Origin: Labilithrix sp.
GTDB lineage: Bacteria; Myxococcota; Polyangia; Polyangiales; Polyangiaceae
DNA length: 14,873 bases
Reading direction: 5' to 3'
Assembly: GCA_028287035.1 (NCBI GenBank)
Contig: JAQBQL010000103.1
Location: forward strand, 1 to 14,873
Part shown: one piece after another, positions 6,742 through 12,998 of the stretch
How the letters are laid out: each line of letters starts with the position of its first letter
How positions within the stretch are numbered: position 1 is the stretch's first letter
Made by a program: the position numbers and the translations under genes
The notes under the pieces: model-generated
Databases searched by the model: none
What the model was told of the DNA's origin: nothing
The model's input: only the letters and a program-made list of their open reading frames with translations

Positions 6742-6744
6742 AGG
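6740..6744 (+). promoter_or_regulatory. Shine-Dalgarno of the second Flp-like pilin
   Basis: GGAGG lies 8 nt before ATG 6753 in the 35-bp gap after the peptidase gene. It supports 6753 as a real start for a gene too short for most gene finders; a second ATG directly follows at 6756. Confidence 0.75.
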
Positions 6745-6752
6745 ACTGCGCC

Positions 6753-6920
6753 ATGATGCGTTGGATTCGTTCGCGCCGACGAGGCGCCGTCATGGTCGAG
6801 TATGCATTCCTGCTCGTGGCAGTGGGAATTCCCACCGTCGCCGGCTGCATGGCGGGTGGTGTGCGCATGCTCCGCAACTACCAGGAGGGGCGCGACGCGA
6901 TCCTCGCGCCGTTCCCGTGA
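6753..6920 (+). CDS. flp: Second small Flp-like pilin
   Basis: 55 residues. The basic leader MMRWIRSRRRG (1-11) precedes a prepilin peptidase site: cleavage after G11, then AVMVEYAFLL with Glu at +5 and Tyr at +6, as in Flp. A hydrophobic helix spans about residues 17-32 but is interrupted by Gly-Ile-Pro (25-27) and contains a cysteine (C32), unlike the first pilin. The tail (MLRNYQEGRDAILAPFP) is also different. Family, size and position are clear: it should be an inner-membrane prepilin matured by CpaA. The proline kink and divergent tail suggest a minor or alternative subunit rather than a redundant copy; this is inference. Its stop overlaps the GTG start of the next gene (GTGA, 6917-6920), so the TadE-like protein is translationally coupled to it. 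Confidence 0.88.
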   Translation: MMRWIRSRRRGAVMVEYAFLLVAVGIPTVAGCMAGGVRMLRNYQEGRDAILAPFP

Positions 6921-7444
6921 GCGCGCCCGCTCCCAAGAGCAGCTCGAGGCTGCGCGCACTGCACGCCGACAAGAAGGGCGCGGTGCTCGTCGAGTTCCTG
7001 GTCGCGATCATGCCGCTCATGATCACGTTCTCGTGTTTCGTTCAGCTCTCGCAGATGGCGACCGCCAAGCTGGTCGTGAAGCACAGCGCCATCGTCGGTG
7101 CGCGCGCTGCTTCCGTCATCTCGAACGTGAACAAGAACACGCCGGACCAGCCCGAAGGCGAGAACCGAGCGGACATCGAGCAGGGCGTCCACGCCGCGCT
7201 CGGTCCCTGGGACCGCCAGATGGCGAGCGTCCGCGTGAAGATCGAGGACAAGTCGGACTGCAAGGACCCGTACGGCCCGGTGAAGGTCACGGTCACGGCA
7301 GCCCACAAGTGCCTCGTCCCGTTCGGCGGCCGGCTGCTCTGCGGCGCGGTCGGCGCAACGCACACGATGGAACAGGCGTACACGATGCCCCACCAGGGCG
7401 CGCGTTATGCCGACGGCGATGGCGCCAAGTGTGGGGAAGAGTGA
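6917..7444 (+). CDS. tadE: TadE-like minor pseudopilin (first copy)
   Basis: 175 residues with a GTG start overlapping the preceding stop. Upstream in-frame codons overlap the pilin gene in another frame and encode nothing pilin-like, so GTG 6917 is the likely start. Residues 1-20 are a basic leader. Cleavage is predicted after G21, then AVLVEFLVAIMPL with Glu at +5 (E26), the TadE motif. The hydrophobic helix spans about 22-44. QLSQMATAKLVVKHSAIVGARAA (43-65) is the conserved TadE continuation. The soluble region contains cysteines C115, C132, C142 and C172, which may form disulfides in the periplasm. TadE proteins are low-abundance pseudopilins needed for Flp pilus assembly, probably at the tip or for priming. 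The stop overlaps the next start by one base (TGATG). Confidence 0.88.
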   Translation: MSAPAPKSSSRLRALHADKKGAVLVEFLVAIMPLMITFSCFVQLSQMATAKLVVKHSAIVGARAASVISNVNKNTPDQPEGENRADIEQGVHAALGPWDRQMASVRVKIEDKSDCKDPYGPVKVTVTAAHKCLVPFGGRLLCGAVGATHTMEQAYTMPHQGARYADGDGAKCGEE

Positions 7445-9033
7445 TGAACGCCCAAGCCTCCCTCCAGGACCTCCACAACGACAAGCGCGGAGCCATCATG
7501 CTGATGGGACTCTGCATGTCGTGTTTCTTGATCGGCTCGCTCTGGTTCCTCATCGGAATCGGCGACTCCATCGTGTTCCGCGACACGATGCAGGAGGCGA
7601 CCGACCACGCGACGTTCACGTCGGCGGCGCTCCACGCGAAGGGGATGAACTTCATCTCCGCGTGCAACCTGCTGCTCCTCGCGCTCATCGCGGTGCACAT
7701 CATCATGGGCATCATCCATGACGTGCTCCTCGCGCTCTGCATCGCCAGCATCGGCTTCGGCTGCGGCCCCTGGCTCAGCTGGCGCAAGGTCTACACGGGC
7801 TACTCGAAGATCTTCAAGCCCATCGCCGGCGCCATCCACCTCGCCGAGGTCGGCGCCGCCTACGCGTACCCGCTGCTCGGCGCGTACAAGGGCTACACGA
7901 CCGGCAAGGACTACTCGGAGTTCGGGCCCAAGAAGCACGACATCACGATGATCGTCGTGAGCCCGTCGCTCATCCCGGGCAGCGGCCTCACCGCGCTGAT
8001 GAACAAGGCGTTCACGCGCACCGGCAAGGGCAAGCCCGGCAAGGACGGCAAGCCGACCGACGGCAAGGGCTTCACCTCCGACGCGAGCGGCGCCAAGAAG
8101 GGCCTGCCCGTCGAGGCGAAGAAGTTCAGCGACGTCTGCACGCTCATCTCGAACAAGGCCATGGACGCCGTCTTCGGCGCGAGCGGCAAGGGCGGGAGCT
8201 CCGTGATGGGCACCGTGAAGGGCTGGATCGGAACCATCCTCACGTTCCGCTACTGCAACGACCTCGGCAAGGAGAGCCCGGACATCAGCTCGAAGCTCTC
8301 CGACGGCAACAGCGAAGTCGACAGCGAGAACCAGAAGAACAAGGACAAGAAGGGCAGCACTCCGCTGACCAAGGCTCCCGTCCCCGGCGGCGGCGGCGGT
8401 GAGGGCGGCGAAGGCGGCGGTCTCGCCCAGTGCATGAAGGACGGCAGCGGTCTCGACCCCGGTCTCGACAAGTGGTGGGGCTGCGACGGTCCGCTCGTCC
8501 CCTGGGGCGGCACCTCGAACGGCAGCCCGTGGAACCAGGTCTGGGGTCTCAACCTCCACCCCGAGTTCAACGACGACCAGGAGCACCGCGTGGCGATCGG
8601 CCAGCGCAAGCTCGGGCTCACCTCCACCGCGAAGTCCCAGATGTACTTCACGGAGGCGGAGTTCTACTTCGACTGCACGAAGGAATGGGACTCCGAGGAG
8701 TGCAACGAGGACGACAACGCGGGCTACTCGGTCCAGTGGCGCGCGCGCCTGAAGCGGCTGCAGTTCCCGGAGATCGGGTCTCTGATCTCGAGCTTCGCCG
8801 GTCAGTTCATCACGAAGATGGAGGGCTACAAGGCCTTCCAGGACAAGATCAAGGACGGCGTCAAGACCAAGGACAAGGACGGCAACGTCACCACGAGCCC
8901 CGGCAATCCACTCGGTAGCGCCTGGGATCAGGCGATCGACAGGGTCTTCGAGGACTACGTGAGCAAGGGCATCACCGACAACCTCGACAAGGTCGGTAAG
9001 TACATGAACCCCACGCTCGGCGCGTACCATTGA
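7444..9033 (+). CDS. tadG: TadG-like pilus assembly protein with large extracytoplasmic domain
   Basis: 529 residues. The N terminus DKRGAIMLMGLCMSC (13-27) has a Gly-Ala cut-like site and a hydrophobic helix (17-40), then DSIVFRDTMQEATDHATFTS (41-60), which resembles the TadG/TadE continuation that follows the helix. It lacks Glu at +5 (Met there instead), as TadG proteins often do. A second hydrophobic block (70-108) may form one or two further membrane segments. The rest looks extracytoplasmic: a Gly/Lys/Asp-rich low-complexity segment (about 195-220), a Gly/Glu run near 314-327, and a Trp-, Cys- and Asp/Glu-rich region to the end. TadG is a pseudopilin-like assembly factor. The call rests on the N terminus and on its place between two TadE-like genes; the large domain is not recognised. 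Confidence 0.75.
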   Translation: MNAQASLQDLHNDKRGAIMLMGLCMSCFLIGSLWFLIGIGDSIVFRDTMQEATDHATFTSAALHAKGMNFISACNLLLLALIAVHIIMGIIHDVLLALCIASIGFGCGPWLSWRKVYTGYSKIFKPIAGAIHLAEVGAAYAYPLLGAYKGYTTGKDYSEFGPKKHDITMIVVSPSLIPGSGLTALMNKAFTRTGKGKPGKDGKPTDGKGFTSDASGAKKGLPVEAKKFSDVCTLISNKAMDAVFGASGKGGSSVMGTVKGWIGTILTFRYCNDLGKESPDISSKLSDGNSEVDSENQKNKDKKGSTPLTKAPVPGGGGGEGGEGGGLAQCMKDGSGLDPGLDKWWGCDGPLVPWGGTSNGSPWNQVWGLNLHPEFNDDQEHRVAIGQRKLGLTSTAKSQMYFTEAEFYFDCTKEWDSEECNEDDNAGYSVQWRARLKRLQFPEIGSLISSFAGQFITKMEGYKAFQDKIKDGVKTKDKDGNVTTSPGNPLGSAWDQAIDRVFEDYVSKGITDNLDKVGKYMNPTLGAYH

Positions 9034-9037
9034 GGTG
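9032..9037 (+). promoter_or_regulatory. Shine-Dalgarno deciding the second tadE start
   Basis: GAGGTG overlaps the tadG stop codon and lies 4 nt before ATG 9042. An in-frame TTG at 9030 would overlap this site and is less likely to be used. Confidence 0.65.
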
Positions 9038-9041
9038 CACG

Positions 9042-9581
9042 ATGAAGAAGCTCCTTCCCTCGCGTCTTCGTTCTCGCGCCACGCGCCGCGGCGCCGCCCT
9101 CGTCGAGGCCGCGGTCGTCATCCCCGTGATGCTCGTCTTCCTCGGCTGCATCATGTTCGCGGACCGCTCGTACGAGGCGAAGCTCGATCGGCAGACCACG
9201 ACCCGCGCCGGCATCCTCTACTACGCGTCGCACAACTGCGAAGGTGACGTGCCGGAGGGCGTCGGAGCAGCGGCCGACACCGGCGAGACCGGCACGGGCG
9301 ACCTGCCCAGCGGCAAGGCCACGGACCCGAACCGCCTCGGCGGCAACGGCAACGCAGCCGGCGCCTCCGCCGGTCTCAGCCGCAGCTGGAACACCGCGCA
9401 TGCCAAGCCCGACGACACCCCGGTCTACGGCACCGCCGTCCAGGACCGGAAGCGCGTCTTCCTGAATCGCACCATCCACGCCGAGTCTTCGGTCGCCTGC
9501 AACGAGAAGCCGTTCCCGAACAAGTGGACCGCGATCATCCAGTTCATCGGCGCGTTCGCCCGCAGCGGCGGCGGTCTCTGA
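9042..9581 (+). CDS. tadE: TadE-like minor pseudopilin (second copy)
   Basis: 179 residues. The strongly basic leader (1-16) precedes predicted cleavage after G17, then AALVEAAVVIPVMLVF with Glu at +5 (E22), the classical TadE pattern. The hydrophobic helix spans about 18-40. DRSYEAKLDRQTTTRAGILY (41-60) is the amphipathic continuation. A Gly/Ala/Asn-rich low-complexity linker (about 75-115) leads to a C-terminal part with C66 upstream and C157. It should be cut by CpaA and act with the first TadE and TadG as a low-abundance pseudopilin complex. It begins 8 bp after the tadG stop and ends 16 bp before the next gene, consistent with one transcript. The two TadE copies share only the N-terminal module, so they are not a recent duplication. 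Confidence 0.87.
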   Translation: MKKLLPSRLRSRATRRGAALVEAAVVIPVMLVFLGCIMFADRSYEAKLDRQTTTRAGILYYASHNCEGDVPEGVGAAADTGETGTGDLPSGKATDPNRLGGNGNAAGASAGLSRSWNTAHAKPDDTPVYGTAVQDRKRVFLNRTIHAESSVACNEKPFPNKWTAIIQFIGAFARSGGGL

Positions 9582-9597
9582 GAGAATCGAGGAAACC

Positions 9598-10650
9598 ATG
9601 TCGCTCTTCGTCAGCCGCACCTCACCCGAGAAGAAGAAGCACGTCCGGGGGCTCCTCCGCGCGGGCGGGTACGTCCTCGCCCTCGGCGTGGTCTTCGGCG
9701 CCTTCCAGGTGCGCGCCGCGCGCGCCGAGATGGAGACCCGCACGATCCAGCTGGGCCGCCAGATGTACCAGCTGTCGAACGCCTCCACGCACGAGGTCAC
9801 GAAGGTCGTCATGAACGGCCAGAACATGTTCATCGGCAACTCGGTCTCGCACGACCCGGTCAGCAAGGTGCTCGACCGCTACGAGAGCTTCTGCCAGTCG
9901 AACTCCGCGCAGACCGCGGAGAGCTGGCACGAGCTCGGCAAGAGCGAGAAGGCCAGCGAGAGCGACAAGAAGTGGCTGTCGACCGGCGTCATGCGGAGCG
10001 GCACCGGCAAGGAAGGCATCGTCGTCTGCTTCACGAAGACGGCGAAGTCGAAGCAGTCCATCGGTGAGGCCGCCAAGAGCTTCGCGGAGACCGGCGACCT
10101 CGGGCAGATGGGCGCCGCGCGCTACGTCTACGCGAAGACCACGGACCGGGGGAACACCCACGTCCTCACCGCGTGGACGGACGACACGTTCAGCATCTTC
10201 GAGCTCGTCGGCGACGAGTCGAAGGACGTGACCGGCGCCGACTTCGGCGGCGAGATCCCGCGCGTGCCGGACTCGCGCCGCGCGTTCTCGGTCCGCATGG
10301 AAGACAGCCCGTTCGGACTGAACGTCTACCAGAACACCGAGGAGCCCGGGAAGATCGTCAAGTACTACGACGACACCCTCCAGGCGAAGGGCTGGACGGC
10401 CATCGATCCCGAGATCGCCAAGCGCGAGCCGGGCACCCCGGGCGTCGCGCGCGTTTACGAGAAGGACAACGTCGTGCTCACGGTCGCCGCTTCGCCGGTG
10501 TCGGCGGACGCGAAGGACGGGACCTTCACCGTGCTCGGGCTCTCCGGCACGAACGGCGGCATCGCCCAGGGTTCGACCGACCTGCCGGCCGACCCGACGG
10601 GCGCGCGGCCCCCGACCAGCGTGAAGCCGGCGCCGGCGAACGAGAAGTGA
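9598..10650 (+). CDS. Unrecognised exported or membrane-anchored protein of the Tad locus
   Basis: 350 residues with a good Shine-Dalgarno (GAGGA, 9589-9593). The N terminus has a basic stretch (7-21) and a hydrophobic segment (23-38) ending in ARAARAE, either a long signal peptide cleaved near A43 or a membrane anchor. I do not recognise a family. Two regions look related: SVSHDPVSKVLDRYESFCQS (82-101) and NTEEPGKIVKYYDDTLQAKG (246-265, followed by W266). Each follows a short beta-like stretch and precedes a strand-rich region (190-205 and 290-315). The pattern resembles small domains with a helix of the form 'P..v...Y...l...GW', suggesting an internal duplication. The tail (325-350) is Pro/Ala-rich. 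It is the last gene of the fibre block, before two hairpins; an accessory role in pilus assembly is inferred from position only. Confidence 0.8.
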   Translation: MSLFVSRTSPEKKKHVRGLLRAGGYVLALGVVFGAFQVRAARAEMETRTIQLGRQMYQLSNASTHEVTKVVMNGQNMFIGNSVSHDPVSKVLDRYESFCQSNSAQTAESWHELGKSEKASESDKKWLSTGVMRSGTGKEGIVVCFTKTAKSKQSIGEAAKSFAETGDLGQMGAARYVYAKTTDRGNTHVLTAWTDDTFSIFELVGDESKDVTGADFGGEIPRVPDSRRAFSVRMEDSPFGLNVYQNTEEPGKIVKYYDDTLQAKGWTAIDPEIAKREPGTPGVARVYEKDNVVLTVAASPVSADAKDGTFTVLGLSGTNGGIAQGSTDLPADPTGARPPTSVKPAPANEK

Positions 10651-10666
10651 CGCTCGAGCCTTTCGC

Positions 10667-10688
10667 GACCGCGTCCTTTGACGCGGTC
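10667..10688 (+). terminator. Strong 9-bp hairpin after the fibre block
   Basis: GACCGCGTC (10667-10675) and GACGCGGTC (10680-10688) pair perfectly around a CTTT loop, 16 nt after the stop codon at 10650. No T-run follows, so it may act as an mRNA 3'-end protector or as part of a double terminator with the hairpin at 10726-10756. Confidence 0.55.
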
Positions 10689-10725
10689 AGCGAGTGGCGC
10701 TGACGCAGCAAGGCGCGAATCCCGA

Positions 10726-10756
10726 AGACGCACGCCATCTCGCATGGTGTGCGTTT
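10726..10756 (+). terminator. 13-bp hairpin with short T tail
   Basis: ACGCACGCCAT (10728-10738) pairs with ATGGTGTGCGT (10744-10754) around a CTCGC loop with one internal G-U pair. A further G-U and A-U pair extend it to 10726/10756. The 3' arm ends in TTT. A smaller GCGCA/TGCGC hairpin follows (10758-10770) with a T4 in and beside its loop. This is the best intrinsic terminator candidate in the window. Confidence 0.6.
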
Positions 10757-10861
10757 CGCGCATTTTGCGCAGCCGCGCACACGCCCGTCGAACGGCGAAC
10801 GCCCGTGTCGCTGCGGAAGTAGGCGCGCGTCCCGGAACAAAACGGTTAGCATTCGGGTGGG
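10757..10861 (+). promoter_or_regulatory. Probable cpaB promoter region
   Basis: About 100 bp between the second hairpin and the cpaB start. ACGCCCGT occurs twice in direct orientation (10781-10788 and 10799-10806), spaced 18 bp, a possible two-site binding element. TAGCAT (10847-10852) is a passable -10 hexamer, with no clear -35 at 16-18 bp. If the upstream hairpins terminate, transcription of cpaB-cpaC-cpaF must start here. Confidence 0.35.
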
Positions 10862-11653
10862 ATGAATCGCCGCGCTCTCCTCATCGCCCTCATCGTCGGA
10901 ATCCTGGGCGTCTTTCTCCTTCTCCTCTACCAGCGTCGCTTCGAGCTCGAAGCGTCCGGCGGTGAGAAGGTCAAGCTGCTCATCGCGATCAAACGGCTCG
11001 AACGCGGAAAGCCGATACCGGACGACGCGATCTCGGTCCGCGAGGTTCCGCTCGCCTACGTCGACGATCGCTCGATCCGCGAGGTCGACAAGAACAAGAT
11101 CCTCGGCCTGAAGGTGGGCACGACGGTGAAGGAGCAGCAGCTGCTGCTCTGGACCGATCTCGCCACCGGCTCGGACGATCACAAGGATCTCAGCTCCCTC
11201 GTGCTCCCCGGCTATCGCGCGGTCTCGATCCGCGCGGCGCGCGACGACACGAGCATCTCGCTGATGCGCCCCGGGGACTACGTCGACGTGATCGGCGTCC
11301 TCGGCAACGGCACCGGCGAGGCGAAGAGCGCCGTCGTCCTCCTCCAGCGCGTGCTCGTCCTCGCCATGGGCAACGAGACCTCGCCCGACGCGATGGACCA
11401 GCGCGACAAGACCAGCAGCTACGTGACCGAGAACCTCCTCACCCTGAGCCTCACCCTCTCCGAGGCCCAGATCATCGCCCTCGCCGCGGAGCGCGGGCGA
11501 CTCGCCGTGGCTGTTCGTCATCCCGACGATCAGCAGAAGACCGGCGTGACCGACATCAACTTCGACTCGATCCTCGACCCGACGAAGCGCACCCAGATCA
11601 AGGGTGTGCGTCCGAGCGGCGGGCCTCCGGTCAACATCACGGGTGGACAATGA
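10862..11653 (+). CDS. cpaB: Flp pilus assembly protein CpaB/RcpC
   Basis: 263 residues, a normal CpaB length. An N-terminal membrane anchor or signal (ALLIALIVGILGVFLLLLY, 5-23) places the rest in the periplasm. Residues 36-102 are a SAF domain (VKLLIAIKRLERGKPIPDDA, 37-56, then EVPLAYVDD), the conserved CpaB module. Residues 112-222 form the RcpC/CpaB core, with GYRAVSIRAARDD (117-129) and MRPGDYVDVIGVL (135-147) as its most typical blocks, and LTLSLTLSEAQIIALAAERG (192-211) near the end. CpaB is thought to connect or stabilise the outer-membrane secretin, and the SAF fold may touch peptidoglycan. It overlaps cpaC by ATGA (11650-11653), as usual for this pair. The GGGTGG upstream is too close to ATG 10862 to be a good Shine-Dalgarno, so initiation may be weak. 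Confidence 0.93.
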   Translation: MNRRALLIALIVGILGVFLLLLYQRRFELEASGGEKVKLLIAIKRLERGKPIPDDAISVREVPLAYVDDRSIREVDKNKILGLKVGTTVKEQQLLLWTDLATGSDDHKDLSSLVLPGYRAVSIRAARDDTSISLMRPGDYVDVIGVLGNGTGEAKSAVVLLQRVLVLAMGNETSPDAMDQRDKTSSYVTENLLTLSLTLSEAQIIALAAERGRLAVAVRHPDDQQKTGVTDINFDSILDPTKRTQIKGVRPSGGPPVNITGGQ

Positions 11654-12984
11654 CAGGAGCTCGCAGCCGGGCTCGTTCGATCGGCTTCGTTCTCTCTCTC
11701 GGCCTCGGCGGTCTCTCGGCGCTCACCGCGCTGACCGCTCTCGAGCGCACCGCCTTCGCGCAGAAGGGCGCGGCGCACGAGGAGATCTCGCTCGCCGTCG
11801 GCGAGACGAAGACGATCTCGGCGGCCAACGTGAAGGAGTACTCGGAGGGCGTGAAGGGCGTCATCGACGTCGTCCCCACGCCCGATGGGCGCACGTTCGT
11901 CCTGACCGGCAAGAAGCCGGGGACGACGACGCTCCTCCTCATCAAGACCGACGGGGGGCAGGTCACCTACGACATCTCGGTCGCGACCCGGAACCCCGAG
12001 CAGGTCGAGCGCGAGGTGAAGCAGCTGCTCGAGCCCTTCCCGGGCGTGAAGAGCCGCCGCGTCGGGTCGCGCATCTTCCTCGAGGGCGCGGTCCCCACGG
12101 ACAGCGACTACAAGCGCATCCAGCAGATCGTCACCGTCTACGGCGGCCAGGTCGACTCGCTGGTCACGGTCGGCGTCGCCGAGCGAAAGCTGCTCATCCG
12201 CCTCGACTTCTTCTTCGTCCAGTACTCGAAGACGTCCGGCTACAACGTCGGCGTCGGCTGGCCGACGAACATCCTCGGCACGAACGTGCAGGGGCAGCCC
12301 GTCCTCAACAACACCCTGACCTACGACTTCATCTCGCGCACGACGACGACGGCGAATGCGTCGGTCGTCAACCAGCCGCTTCCCCGCCTCGACATCGCGG
12401 CGCGGCACGGCTGGGCGAAGGTGATGAAGCAGTCGAGCGTCATCACCGCCAACGGCAACGAGGCGACGTTCCAGAACGGCGGCGAGCAGAACTTCCTGCT
12501 CACCGGCATCGGCACCGCGCAGCTCGCGAGCGTGAAGTTCGGCACGAACGTGACGGTCCTCCCTCGCTACGATTCGAACTCGCGCGACGTCGAGATCAAG
12601 CTCGTCGCCGACGTCGCCGACCTCACTGCCCCCACGGCGACCGGCGGCCCGCCCGGCCGTAACACCACGAAGCTCGAGACGCAGGTCACCCTGAAGCTCG
12701 GGCAGGCGCTCATCCTCTCGGGCATCAAGACGTCGGCGCAGCAGCGCAACGTCGCCGGCCTGCCGGGGCTCAGCGAGATCCCCGTCCTCGGTCTGCTCTT
12801 CGGCACCCATGGCCAGGAGAAGCAGGACGTCGAGGGCGCCGTCTTCATCGTTCCCAGCGTCGTCGACACCGTGCCGAAGAGCGCGCTCGAGATGATCAAC
12901 AACGCCATGGGCACGTACAAGGATTTCACGGGAGAGATCGAGTACATCGACACCTATTCCAAGACGCCGCCGTCCGCGAAGTAG
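11650..12984 (+). CDS. cpaC: Tad pilus outer-membrane secretin CpaC/RcpA
   Basis: 444 residues. A long signal peptide (1-37; basic start, Leu/Ala core, TAFA before Q38) is followed by the pilus-formation N-terminal domain (about 44-113: EEISLAVGETKTISAANVKE, 44-63, through GTTTLLLI). A BON-like/N1 region (about 116-176) contains RVGSRIFLEGAVPTDSDYKR (137-156). The C-terminal secretin domain spans about 180-408. Its signature is GLPGLSEIPVLGLLFG (370-385), followed by the closing strands EGAVFIVPSVV (395-405). It should form the multimeric outer-membrane channel through which the Flp fibre leaves the cell. It overlaps cpaB by 4 bp and precedes cpaF by 14 bp. No pilotin is recognised in the locus; the lipoprotein pair upstream does not look like one. 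Confidence 0.94.
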   Translation: MTGARSRARSIGFVLSLGLGGLSALTALTALERTAFAQKGAAHEEISLAVGETKTISAANVKEYSEGVKGVIDVVPTPDGRTFVLTGKKPGTTTLLLIKTDGGQVTYDISVATRNPEQVEREVKQLLEPFPGVKSRRVGSRIFLEGAVPTDSDYKRIQQIVTVYGGQVDSLVTVGVAERKLLIRLDFFFVQYSKTSGYNVGVGWPTNILGTNVQGQPVLNNTLTYDFISRTTTTANASVVNQPLPRLDIAARHGWAKVMKQSSVITANGNEATFQNGGEQNFLLTGIGTAQLASVKFGTNVTVLPRYDSNSRDVEIKLVADVADLTAPTATGGPPGRNTTKLETQVTLKLGQALILSGIKTSAQQRNVAGLPGLSEIPVLGLLFGTHGQEKQDVEGAVFIVPSVVDTVPKSALEMINNAMGTYKDFTGEIEYIDTYSKTPPSAK

Positions 12985-12998
12985 AGGGCGAACGCATC

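Noticed and set aside
6822..6835. 14-bp perfect palindrome GTGGGAATTCCCAC in the second pilin gene
   Set aside because: About one such palindrome is expected by chance in a window this size, and it is fully explained as coding sequence.
8386..8424. GGC-rich run in tadG resembling a repeat array
   Set aside because: It encodes a Gly/Glu linker in frame; no unit structure suggests CRISPR or a mobile element.
7405..9030. 541-codon minus-strand open frame opposite tadG
   Set aside because: Antisense shadow with no recognisable motif or ribosome-binding site. The plus strand has the pseudopilin N terminus and coupled start.
9030..9041. TTG start for the second tadE
   Set aside because: It would overlap the best Shine-Dalgarno and the tadG stop; ATG 9042 is better placed.
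10695..10710. sigma-54-like spacing (TGGCGC...CAGCA) before cpaB
   Set aside because: Both boxes are imperfect and it lies upstream of the strong hairpin at 10726-10756, so a transcript from it would meet a terminator at once.
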